Shown: piece by piece, positions 27,780 to 35,588 of the stretch | Numbering within the stretch: the stretch's first letter is position 1 | Layout of the letters: each line of letters opens with the position of its first letter | NCBI RefSeq assembly: GCF_036325985.1 | Contig: NZ_JAUHLI010000003.1 | Coordinates: 1 to 64,000 of the forward strand | Source: Alkalimonas cellulosilytica | GTDB lineage: Bacteria > Pseudomonadota > Gammaproteobacteria > Enterobacterales > Alteromonadaceae | Reading direction: 5' to 3' | DNA length: 64,000 nucleotides | Notes under the pieces: model-generated | Seen by the model: the letters and a program-made list of their open reading frames with translations, nothing else | Database searches by the model: none | Told to the model about the DNA's origin: nothing | Made by a program: the position numbers and the translations under genes

Positions 27780-28298
27780 ATGTTGTCACCAACTGAACGC
27801 TGGAGCTGGTACCACTGCACGGAGCGCAATCAACTGGTGCTGGATATCAATGCCGAACTGGCATTTCCAGCGCCTTTTGCCAGCCATCAGCTTCATCTGC
27901 CCAGGCTGGCTCAGGCCTTCACTATGCAAGATGCCGAGCATTACTGGCTGGCACTGGAAAGCTTAGCGGATGCTGGCTTGAGCCAGGAACTGCAGTTGTA
28001 CTTTGCTCTGACTGCGGTGGCTGCAGTCAACTTTATGCGTCCTCAGGGTCATAAGAGCTGGTATTTTGCTGATATTGCCAACAGCAAGCCGCTACAGGCA
28101 TGGCAAACCGCCGAGCTGGTCGGTCAACAATTGGTGCAGGTGTTGATTTTACAAACCGATAATGACTGTGCTGAGTGCCTGTTACTCTCTGAGGTGACCA
28201 CCCTTACCGGGAAACAGCTTGCTGCTGGCACCGTATTACGTTTGCTCACTTCACGTCTGCGCCCCAGCATTCAGCCTGTGCTGCGTAAATCTGCTTAG
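27780..28298 (+). CDS. zapC: Cell division protein ZapC
   Basis: A 172-residue cytoplasmic protein matching ZapC, which binds FtsZ and promotes its bundling at the Z-ring. The N-terminal RWSWYHCTERNQLVLDI, the LYFALTAVAAVNFMRPQGHKSWYF segment and the C-terminal ECLLLSEV region correspond to E. coli ZapC motifs as I recall them. Location directly after pyrD is the conserved zapC position. It is followed by an imperfect terminator-like hairpin. Confidence 0.9.
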   Translation: MLSPTERWSWYHCTERNQLVLDINAELAFPAPFASHQLHLPRLAQAFTMQDAEHYWLALESLADAGLSQELQLYFALTAVAAVNFMRPQGHKSWYFADIANSKPLQAWQTAELVGQQLVQVLILQTDNDCAECLLLSEVTTLTGKQLAAGTVLRLLTSRLRPSIQPVLRKSA

Positions 28299-28325
28299 CA
28301 GCAACAGCTTGCCTTGCTGCTAAGC
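28293..28325. terminator. Stem-loop at the zapC stop
   Basis: GCTTAGCAGCAA (28293-28304) pairs with TTGCTGCTAAGC (28314-28325), a perfect 12-bp stem that includes the zapC stop codon. There is no T-run, so this may instead stabilise the mRNA end. Confidence 0.55.
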
Positions 28326-28384
28326 TTGGCTTGCTGCTATAGTAGCGCTTCGTCAGCATCCAGCAGGACTCTTGATACGCAGTT

Positions 28385-29890
28385 ATGTATAAAAAAATCT
28401 CTGCTCTGATCCGCCAGGTGGCGGGAAAGCCATTACCTGCCATTCCAGGTGTACCGGTGCTGAGCAAACGTCGTCGTGCTGCAGTCGCTATTCTTTTGAT
28501 GTTTCACCTGCTGGGCGCTTTATCCTCGCTCGATGCGCTGATGTCCTCCCGTACTTCCCAGGGCAGTATTGCCTGGATTATTTCACTCAATACCTTTCCT
28601 TATGTCACCGTACCGGTGTACTGGATTTTTGGCCGGCCCAAGTTCCAGGGATATGTGATTTCGCGTCGTGAGACCGACTCAGATCTCTGGTTAAAACATC
28701 AGTTGAAAATGTCGAGTGTCGATCGTTTTCAACTGCACAACAGCCGGATCCGCGGCAATATGCAGGCGGTCGAGTATTTGGCCAAGATGCCATTTTTAAC
28801 CGGCAACGACATCGAGTATCTGGTTGATGGGCAGCAAAAGTTTGACAGTATTTTCGCCGGCATTCGAGAAGCTGAAGACTATGTGTTGGCGCAGTATTAC
28901 ATCATTCGTAACGACGATATAGGACAGCAATTTCAGCAAGCTCTGATAGATAAAGCCCGCCAAGGGGTGCCGGTTTATTTATTGTACGATGAAATTGGCA
29001 GTTACCGGCTTGGCCGCCCTTATTTACGTCAGCTGGAACAGGCCGGAGTGAAGGTGCGACCCTTTCATTCCACCAAAGGGCCCGGCAATCGCTTCCAGCT
29101 CAATTTTCGCAATCACCGCAAACTGGTGATAACCGATGGTAAGCATGCCTGGTTGGGTGGTGCCAATATTGGCGATGAGTACCTTGGGCAAAGCCTGCGT
29201 TATGGCAATTGGCGCGACACCCATTTAAAAATTACCGGGCCGGCCGTGATGAGTGTGCAGCTGTCTTTTGTCGAGGATTGGTACTGGTCCAGTGACATGA
29301 TCCCGGAGCTCAACTGGGAGCCTGTGGTTGCCGAGCGGGCTGACTTGCCCATTCTGATCTTGCCTTCCGGCCCGGCCGATCGGCACGAAACCGCCAGCCT
29401 GATGATGCAGCATATGATCCATAGCGCAGTAGAGCGCTTCTGGATTTCCAGCCCGTACTTTGTACCGGATGAAGGCGTGTTGTCAGCACTAAAATTGGCC
29501 GCACTGCGTGGCGTGGATGTGCGTATTCTGATCCCGGAGCGTACCGACAACTACCTGGTCTATCTGGCTGCTTATGCATTTGTCGCCCCGTTGATTGAAC
29601 TTGGGATTGAAATTCATCGTTATCAGGATGGCGTGCTGCACTCCAAAAGCTTTCTGGTAGACCAGCTGATCAGCAGTGTGGGCACAGTCAATCTGGACAA
29701 TCGCTCTTTCCGGTTAAACTTTGAAATCACTGCATTGATTGGCGGCGAAGAGCCAAATCAGCGTCTGGAGCAGATTTTCCAGCAGGATTTTGACCGCTCC
29801 CGCATTATGACAGTGGAAGAGATCGAGAACAAATCCCTGTTCTTCCGGGCATTGTCGCGGGCCGCTTATCTGATGGCACCTGTTTTGTAG
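28385..29890 (+). CDS. cls: Cardiolipin synthase
   Basis: A 501-residue inner-membrane phospholipase D-superfamily enzyme that condenses phosphatidylglycerol molecules into cardiolipin. Two N-terminal hydrophobic segments (~35-60 and ~65-85) anchor it. Both HKD motifs are intact: HRKLVITDGKHAWLGGANIG near 240 and HSKSFLVDQLISSVGTVNLD near 420. Length and layout match ClsA. A serial number (clsA, clsB, clsC) is not certain. Its stop lies 15 bases from the stop of the convergent deaminase gene, without a visible terminator. Confidence 0.92.
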   Translation: MYKKISALIRQVAGKPLPAIPGVPVLSKRRRAAVAILLMFHLLGALSSLDALMSSRTSQGSIAWIISLNTFPYVTVPVYWIFGRPKFQGYVISRRETDSDLWLKHQLKMSSVDRFQLHNSRIRGNMQAVEYLAKMPFLTGNDIEYLVDGQQKFDSIFAGIREAEDYVLAQYYIIRNDDIGQQFQQALIDKARQGVPVYLLYDEIGSYRLGRPYLRQLEQAGVKVRPFHSTKGPGNRFQLNFRNHRKLVITDGKHAWLGGANIGDEYLGQSLRYGNWRDTHLKITGPAVMSVQLSFVEDWYWSSDMIPELNWEPVVAERADLPILILPSGPADRHETASLMMQHMIHSAVERFWISSPYFVPDEGVLSALKLAALRGVDVRILIPERTDNYLVYLAAYAFVAPLIELGIEIHRYQDGVLHSKSFLVDQLISSVGTVNLDNRSFRLNFEITALIGGEEPNQRLEQIFQQDFDRSRIMTVEEIENKSLFFRALSRAAYLMAPVL

Positions 29891-29905
29891 CTGGCTGCAG
29901 TTGAC

Positions 29906-31102
29906 TTAAAAGCAGGTGTCCATTGCTGCTAACAACCGATAATCATCGTCCACCAGCCAGATACAGCGCCATTTATCAAAGGTGAGGCAAGGATGCGAGC
30001 TTCCCAGCATAGCGATATCTCCAATTTGCAAGGCCAGCTCTGGCGGGTAATGCCAGAAGGTATGCTGGTCCATGATTTTTCTGCTTTCACAGCCGGTTAA
30101 ATCAAGGGATAGAGCCTTGCCGTCCCGATAGATGCACAGCACTTTGGGCATGCCTGCATCAAAAGCAATATCACGTTTACCCAGTCCCAGCACTGCCAGG
30201 CCGGGCTCTGGCAACGATTGTACATAAGCGGCTACTTCCAGCGCTGGCTGCAAATCACCCGGTACTTGCTGCGCCAGGGTGCTTCGCTGTTGCACCTGTT
30301 GCTGTGCGCAGGCATAGAGCTGATGATCATGGGTGATATAGCAGCCAGGCCGAAGGACCACCTCGATGCTGCTGTTTGTGTTTAAGCTCTGCAACTCTGC
30401 AGCAACTACGTCGTACCAAACCGAACCAGCACCGGTCAAAATGGCTGTTTGCCCGACCAGATAACGTTGTTGCAACTGATGGCATAGTCTGGCTGCCTGC
30501 TGGATCCATTGCCGGACACTGGCTTCATCCTGAGCGATCCCTTCATAAAACTCTACCCCAGCCAAAGCAAGCCCATCCAACTGATGGATCGTATCGGCCA
30601 GTTGCAGGCTGCTATCGATATCACGTGAACCGCAGCGACCAGCCAGAGTACCCAGCTCAACCAGGCAGGGCAGCCGCAAATTGAGTTCGCTGAAATAAGC
30701 GGATAACTGCCAGGCATTGTTGCTGTTATCAACACAGACAAACAGCTGCACGCCTTGCTGCAGTAGTCCGGCTACGACTGCCATATTGGCTTTTCCAACC
30801 AGCTGATTGGCCAGAATGATGCGTTTAGCTCCAGCCTGAGCCGCAATCAATGCCTGATAAGGGGTTGCCACGGTCAGCCCCCAGGCGCCGGCCGCGAGTT
30901 GCTGCTGGAAAATAGCCGGGGTCATGCTGGTCTTGCCATGCGGCGCCAGGCCAACTCCGGCGGCATTGGCGAAATTTTGCATCCAGTGGATATTGTTCGC
31001 CAGAGCAGCTGCTTTAATCACCGCTGCAGGCAAGGGGACCGCTTCATCCAGCAGGGACAGCTGGGTTGGCTTGCTGGTGGCAAAATCTGCTTTGTGTTTC
31101 AT
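29906..31102 (-). CDS. DSD1-type PLP-dependent amino acid deaminase (D-serine / D-glucosaminate dehydratase-like)
   Basis: A 398-residue fold-type III PLP enzyme, counted from ATG at 31102, which has a GGAG site 8 bases upstream. Residues APHGKT near 50 carry the PLP lysine. The C-terminal SSHPCLTFDKW contains the His and Cys that bind zinc in DSD1-type dehydratases. The family (alanine-racemase-like barrel) includes D-serine and D-threonine dehydratases and, as I recall, the Pseudomonas D-glucosaminate dehydratase. These enzymes release ammonia via an enamine intermediate, and ridA lies just across the divergent promoter. With the hexosaminidase-lactonase fusion nearby I infer 2-amino-sugar-acid deamination, but a D-amino acid substrate cannot be excluded. 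Confidence 0.85.
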   Translation of the reverse strand: MKHKADFATSKPTQLSLLDEAVPLPAAVIKAAALANNIHWMQNFANAAGVGLAPHGKTSMTPAIFQQQLAAGAWGLTVATPYQALIAAQAGAKRIILANQLVGKANMAVVAGLLQQGVQLFVCVDNSNNAWQLSAYFSELNLRLPCLVELGTLAGRCGSRDIDSSLQLADTIHQLDGLALAGVEFYEGIAQDEASVRQWIQQAARLCHQLQQRYLVGQTAILTGAGSVWYDVVAAELQSLNTNSSIEVVLRPGCYITHDHQLYACAQQQVQQRSTLAQQVPGDLQPALEVAAYVQSLPEPGLAVLGLGKRDIAFDAGMPKVLCIYRDGKALSLDLTGCESRKIMDQHTFWHYPPELALQIGDIAMLGSSHPCLTFDKWRCIWLVDDDYRLLAAMDTCF

Positions 31103-31160
31103 AACAACTCCGGGTTTATGCCGAACCCAGCCGGATCCTGGCAAATTTCTGTGACTTCGC

Positions 31161-31192
31161 TGTTTACTTTTGCAATGCAATGGTACAAAGTA
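31161..31192. promoter_or_regulatory. Operator-like site A (shared with 38865-38896)
   Basis: TGTTTACTTT, 10 bases, then TGGTACAAAGTA. It contains the inverted halves TTACTTT and AAAGTA 16 bases apart. It lies in the divergent region between the deaminase (58 bases away) and the RpiR gene (62 bases away). The same flanks with the same spacing recur at 38865-38896. Likely an RpiR operator; it could also be a shared promoter, since TTTACT and TACAAA resemble -35 and -10 boxes. Confidence 0.6.
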
Positions 31193-31254
31193 TCTAGTCA
31201 AATATCTATGAAATACGTAGATTTAATGGTTATTCTTATTGGGTTTTTCACTGT

Positions 31255-32118
31255 ATGACTTTTGAGATTGATATTTTATCACGCATTTCAGAGCGTTTTG
31301 TAGAACTGAGTGATTCTGAACAAAAAGTAGCCCAATTGATTCTGGCCGATGTACGGGCTGCGACTGAGCTGAATATTGCTGCCTTGGCCCGCGAGGCTGG
31401 GGTTAGCCAGGCGACGGTAACCCGTTTTGCCCGCAGTGTGGACTGCAAAGATGTTCGGCAGTTAAAAGTGAAGTTAGCTCAGTCTCTGGCCGTAGGCCAG
31501 CGCTTTATCGAAGAAACTCCGGATCTGGATGGCATTCACGGTGTGTACGAAGCGATCAAAAATACCCTGGATCTGAGCCGCAAATTGCTGAAGGAAGCGG
31601 ATGTTCACCAGGCGGTGCAATGGCTGTTGCAAGCCAGAATGGTCCTTTGTCTGGGCATGGGGGGCGGGTCATCCATTGGCTCACTGGAGATGCAGAATCG
31701 GTTGTTCCGCTTTGGTGTGCCGGTGAGCAGTTATCAGGATGGCTTGCTTTGTCGGATGGTGGCCGCAGCAGTTGAACCCAATGATGTGGTGGTGGTGATT
31801 TCACTGACTGGCAATACGCCGGAGATTATTGATGCTGCTGCCATTGCCCGTCAGTACGATGCGAAAGTGATTGCCATTACCAAACCGGACTCGCTGTTGG
31901 CTGCCGAGGCTGACTTGTTGCTGGCGATACAGGCACCGGAAACGGATTTTATCTACAAGCCATCCGCATCGCGGTATGCCATGCTGGCGGTGATTGATGT
32001 GTTGGCAACTGAGTTGGCGAAGCACAATAAACGTCGTTCGCGCGATAAGTTACGGCGGGTAAAGCTATCACTCGATAGCCATCGCGGTGGTGATGAACGC
32101 CAACCACTTGGGGATTAA
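31255..32118 (+). CDS. MurR/RpiR family transcriptional regulator
   Basis: A 287-residue regulator. Residues 1-80 are the RpiR helix-turn-helix (SDSEQKVAQLILADV, LAREAGVSQATVTRFARSVDC). Residues ~115-255 are a SIS phosphosugar-binding domain (VLCLGMGGGSSIGSLEMQNRL, VVVISLTGNTPEIIDAA). RpiR proteins sense sugar phosphates and control sugar-acid or amino-sugar catabolism. It is divergent from the deaminase gene and heads the ridA-symporter-M81 run. Operator-like site A lies in its promoter region and an equivalent site B lies between the hexosaminidase and TonB receptor genes, so it probably controls both. Confidence 0.92.
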   Translation: MTFEIDILSRISERFVELSDSEQKVAQLILADVRAATELNIAALAREAGVSQATVTRFARSVDCKDVRQLKVKLAQSLAVGQRFIEETPDLDGIHGVYEAIKNTLDLSRKLLKEADVHQAVQWLLQARMVLCLGMGGGSSIGSLEMQNRLFRFGVPVSSYQDGLLCRMVAAAVEPNDVVVVISLTGNTPEIIDAAAIARQYDAKVIAITKPDSLLAAEADLLLAIQAPETDFIYKPSASRYAMLAVIDVLATELAKHNKRRSRDKLRRVKLSLDSHRGGDERQPLGD

Positions 32119-32130
32119 CAGGAGAACGAG

Positions 32131-32532
32131 ATGACGATTATTCGTTATGGTACCGAAGGCAATACCGGTACGGGTGGCCAGTCATTACCCTTTGCCAAAG
32201 CGGTTGAGGCCGGTGGCTGGCTGTATATTTCCGGCCAGACACCGATGCGAGATGGTGAAGTGGTTGAGGGCGGTATTGTCGAGCAGTCCAGACTGGCGAT
32301 AGAGAATTGTCTCACCATCATGCACCAGGCGGGCTTTCGCAAAGAGCATATTGTGCATGTGAAAGTGTTCTTAACCGATGCGCGCTACTTTAGTTCGTTT
32401 AATAAGGTCTTTGCCGAATACTTTGCCGATGCGCCACCGGCACGGATCTGCGCGGTTACTGACTTAGTGGTTGATTGCAAGGTGGAGGTTGACCTGACCT
32501 GCTTTTACCCTGAAAAAACAGCCAATAGATGA
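32131..32532 (+). CDS. ridA: RidA family enamine/imine deaminase
   Basis: A 133-residue YjgF/YER057c/UK114 protein. RidA hydrolyses reactive enamine and imine intermediates released by PLP-dependent dehydratases. Seen here are GGWLYISGQTPMRDGEVV, the KVFLTDARYFSSFNKVFAEYF stretch and the C-terminal PPARICAVTDLVVDCKVEVDLTCF with the conserved arginine that contacts the substrate carboxylate. It starts 12 bases after rpiR, and pairing with a PLP deaminase makes mechanistic sense. It is probably a pathway-dedicated paralogue rather than the housekeeping RidA. Confidence 0.92.
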   Translation: MTIIRYGTEGNTGTGGQSLPFAKAVEAGGWLYISGQTPMRDGEVVEGGIVEQSRLAIENCLTIMHQAGFRKEHIVHVKVFLTDARYFSSFNKVFAEYFADAPPARICAVTDLVVDCKVEVDLTCFYPEKTANR

Positions 32533-32545
32533 CAGCGATGTCATT
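32529..32545. promoter_or_regulatory. NagR-like palindrome upstream of the symporter (copy 1)
   Basis: ATGACAGCGATGTCATT: a 7-4-7 type palindrome overlapping the ridA stop and ending 20 bases before the symporter ATG. An identical 17-mer occurs at 39118-39134. It resembles the NagR (LacI-family) operator for GlcNAc catabolism in Shewanella-type bacteria as I remember it (AATGACA-RCGY-TGTCATT). Confidence 0.5.
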
Positions 32546-32565
32546 TAACGGCGCGAGGGAGCCAA

Positions 32566-34101
32566 ATGAACATTACCGCATTCTACTTGCTTTTTAGCCT
32601 CTATATCATTGCCTTGATTGCTCTGAGTCTCTGGTTAAGTCGCCACCAGAAAAGTGGGGAGGATTTCTTGCTGGCCGGTCGCAATGTCTCCACCCGGCTA
32701 AGCCTAGGAACGACGGTGGCTACCATGATAGGCACAGGCACCAGCATGGGGGCCGTAGGCTTTGCCTACACCAACAGTTGGGCAGGGATGTTGTATGGCA
32801 TAGGCGGTGCCTGCGGAATTCTGTTGGCAGCCTGGTTATTCGCGCCGGTGCGTCGTTATGGCTTTATGACCATGAGTGAAGAGTTATCTTTTTATGTTGG
32901 TGCTCAGCCACAGATGCGTTTGCTGTTTGCTTTACTTATTTTTATTGCCTCGCTCGGTTGGTTAGGTGCCCACCTGATTGGTGGTGCTTTGTATTTATCC
33001 TGGGCGACGGGTCTGGATTTAGATGTCGCGAAGCTGGTGATTGCCGCTGCTTTTACCGTCTACATTGTGATTGGTGGTTATACGGCTGTGGTATGGACGG
33101 ACTCGATCATGGCCATTATTTTGTTTATCGGCTTTGTATTGATGGCGGTTCTCATTAGTGTACAAGCCGGAGGGGTGCTTGCACTCACACAGCAAGTTCC
33201 GGCCGCGCAGTCGGGCTGGCAGGCGCTGAGCCATATTGGCCTGATCCCAGCCGTCTCGCTGGCAGCGGTGATTGCGCTAGGGGTTTTAGCAACGCCTTCT
33301 TTTCGACAGCGCATTTATTCGGCCCGCTCTGTCCGCACAGTACGGCGGGCGTTCACCCTGGCCGGTTTGCTTTATCTGGCGTTTGCTGCCTTGCCAGCCA
33401 TGATTGGCATTGCCGCGAGGCAGACGGCACCGGATTTGGCCGATCACCAATTTGCCTTTGCCACCGTCGCCGTCAGCGTCTTGCCCGCAGTGCTTGCGAT
33501 GGTGGTTCTGTTGGCCGGGGTATCTGCCACCTTATCCTCTGCCAGCTCAGATGCAATCGCTGCCGTCAGTATTTTTATCCGTGATATGGTGCAGCAGTGT
33601 TACCCGGCAGGTTTCAGCCAGCAGCGCTTGTTGTTGCTAAGCCGGCTGTCCCTGGTGATGGTTGCACTGTTGGCATTGGCTATGGCATTGATGTCCAATG
33701 ATATCATTCGCTACATCACCTCTTTAATTGCAACTGTGATGTCTGGTCTGGCCGTGACTGCATTGCTGGGACGGTTCTGGCGCGGATTCCGCTGGCAGGG
33801 AGCCTTAGCAGCGGTGACACTGGCTATGACTACGTCGTTAAGTATTTTGCTGCAACCGGATTGGTTGCAGTTTTGGGGCAATCCGGTGCTTCCGGCTTTT
33901 ACTTGCGCCATGGTTGCAGGGGTGCTGATAAGTTTGTGCTACCAACAGCAAAGGATCACGCCTTTGACCAGCATGCGCCGGTTACGGCAAGAGCGCCAGC
34001 GTTTTTTGCAGCAGAGCAACGTGCTGGCAAAACCTGCTGAGTCAGATGGTAAGAACAGCGGCTTATCAGCTGCCGACTGCCGGGGAGAGACCTCCGTATG
34101 A
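32566..34101 (+). CDS. Sodium:solute symporter (SSS) family transporter
   Basis: A 511-residue inner-membrane protein with about thirteen hydrophobic segments and the SSS N-terminal pattern (SGEDFLLAGRNVSTRLSLGTTVATMIGTGT). The conserved VIGGYTAVVWTDSIMAIILFIGF segment follows at ~165-190. Members couple Na+ to uptake of sugars, sugar acids, amino acids or nucleosides. The gene follows a NagR-like palindrome, and its stop overlaps the ATG of the M81 gene (ATGA), so the two are translationally coupled. The context suggests import of an aminosugar acid from the periplasm. Confidence 0.9.
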   Translation: MNITAFYLLFSLYIIALIALSLWLSRHQKSGEDFLLAGRNVSTRLSLGTTVATMIGTGTSMGAVGFAYTNSWAGMLYGIGGACGILLAAWLFAPVRRYGFMTMSEELSFYVGAQPQMRLLFALLIFIASLGWLGAHLIGGALYLSWATGLDLDVAKLVIAAAFTVYIVIGGYTAVVWTDSIMAIILFIGFVLMAVLISVQAGGVLALTQQVPAAQSGWQALSHIGLIPAVSLAAVIALGVLATPSFRQRIYSARSVRTVRRAFTLAGLLYLAFAALPAMIGIAARQTAPDLADHQFAFATVAVSVLPAVLAMVVLLAGVSATLSSASSDAIAAVSIFIRDMVQQCYPAGFSQQRLLLLSRLSLVMVALLALAMALMSNDIIRYITSLIATVMSGLAVTALLGRFWRGFRWQGALAAVTLAMTTSLSILLQPDWLQFWGNPVLPAFTCAMVAGVLISLCYQQQRITPLTSMRRLRQERQRFLQQSNVLAKPAESDGKNSGLSAADCRGETSV

Positions 34102-35588
34102 TGCGTATTTTTACTGCTTCGCTTGCGACTGAAACCAACACCTTCTCACCGATGTTCACCGATCTAACCAGCTTTAAAAATAGTTTTTATGCAGCGCCTG
34201 GTGAACACCCGGATACACCGACCCTATGCAGCGCTCCATTGATCGCCTGCCGTGAGCGGGCTCTTACTGAAGGTTTTACCCTTATTGAAGGCAGCTGTAG
34301 CTGGGCAGAACCCGGTGGGCTGGTCAATCGTGCAACCTACGAATTTCTGCGTGATGAAATCTTACTGCAGCTGACAGCAGCCCTGCCGGTGGATGCTGTG
34401 GTGCTTGGCCTGCACGGGGCTATGGTGGCACAAGGCTACGATGATTGTGAGGGGGACTTGCTAAGCCGGATCCGCGCTCTAACCGGGCCTGATACTGTGA
34501 TCGCTGCTGAGCTGGACCCTCACAGCCATCTGACCGGGCAACGGGTTGCCATGGCTGATTTGCTCATTGCATTTAAAGAGTTTCCTCACCTGGATTTTAT
34601 GGATCGGGCCCGCGAGCTGGTTCAACTGACACTGGCAACGGTTCGTGGTGAAATCATCCCATGTATGGCCAGCTTCGATTGCCGAATGATTGATGTGCTG
34701 CCAACCAGTAACGAGCCAATGAAATCATTTCTTAGCAGGATCCGCCAACTGGAACAGCAGCCGGGGGTACTCTCTATTTCCGTGATCCATGGTTTTATGG
34801 CAGGCGATGTGCCGGAGATGGGCACTCAACTGCTGGTGATCACCGACAACCAACCGGAGTTGAGCAAGCAGCTGGCTTCGCAGCTTGGTATGGAACTGTT
34901 TGCCCTGCGTGGGCAAAGCATGCCAGCCATGCTGACAGTCGAAGAGGGGGTCGATCAGTTGAGGTTAAACCGTCAGGGCCCCGTGGTATTAGCAGATGTC
35001 TGGGATAACCCGGGCGGTGGTGTCGCGGGTGATGGCACGCTGATCCTGCATGAAGTGATTCGGCAGCAGCTGACCGGGGTGGCCTTTGGTACCATCTGGG
35101 ATCCAATGGCGGTACAGTTGTGTTTTGCGGCAGGAGAAGGGGCTGTAATCCCACTGCGTTTTGGTGGCAAAAGCTGTGCCACTGCCGGTGATCCGGTGGA
35201 TAAAATAATTGAAGTCAAAGCACTGCGAGCTTCAGCCTGGCAAGAATTTGCTGGTAGCAAGGTACCGATGGGGGCCTGTGCCTGGATCCGGTTTGATGGC
35301 ATTGATGTGATTTTAAATTCGAATCGCTGTCAGTCGTTTGATCCCAGCCTGTTCAGTGCGGTGGGGATAGTGCCAGAGCAGTGTCATGGGCTGGTGGTTA
35401 AATCCACCAACCATTTCTATCAGGGCTTTGCAGCCATTGCTGCCAAGGTGTTGTATTTGGACGCAAAAGCGCCGTATCCAAGCGATCCCAAACAGAACAA
35501 CTACCAAAAGCTGTCACGGGCTATCTGGCCTATTGTGGAGCAACCTCATCAAACAGCAGATAAGAGAAAGCCCGTTTGCACTCAGTGA
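34098..35588 (+). CDS. M81 (MlrC-like) metallo-amidohydrolase
   Basis: A 496-residue zinc hydrolase of peptidase family M81, named for microcystinase MlrC. Metal and active-site motifs are all visible: LHGAMVAQGYDDCEGDLL (~110), AELDPHSHLTG (~140), FKEFPHLDF (~160) and DVWDNPGGGVAGDGT (~300). It has no signal peptide, so it acts in the cytoplasm. MlrC cleaves an amide bond in a linear peptide, but most homologues are uncharacterised. Coupled to a symporter and near ridA, the deaminase and a hexosaminidase, it may remove the acetyl group from an imported N-acetyl-sugar acid; that role is inference. Its last 7 bases overlap the end of the convergent hexosaminidase gene. Confidence 0.88.
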   Translation: MMRIFTASLATETNTFSPMFTDLTSFKNSFYAAPGEHPDTPTLCSAPLIACRERALTEGFTLIEGSCSWAEPGGLVNRATYEFLRDEILLQLTAALPVDAVVLGLHGAMVAQGYDDCEGDLLSRIRALTGPDTVIAAELDPHSHLTGQRVAMADLLIAFKEFPHLDFMDRARELVQLTLATVRGEIIPCMASFDCRMIDVLPTSNEPMKSFLSRIRQLEQQPGVLSISVIHGFMAGDVPEMGTQLLVITDNQPELSKQLASQLGMELFALRGQSMPAMLTVEEGVDQLRLNRQGPVVLADVWDNPGGGVAGDGTLILHEVIRQQLTGVAFGTIWDPMAVQLCFAAGEGAVIPLRFGGKSCATAGDPVDKIIEVKALRASAWQEFAGSKVPMGACAWIRFDGIDVILNSNRCQSFDPSLFSAVGIVPEQCHGLVVKSTNHFYQGFAAIAAKVLYLDAKAPYPSDPKQNNYQKLSRAIWPIVEQPHQTADKRKPVCTQ

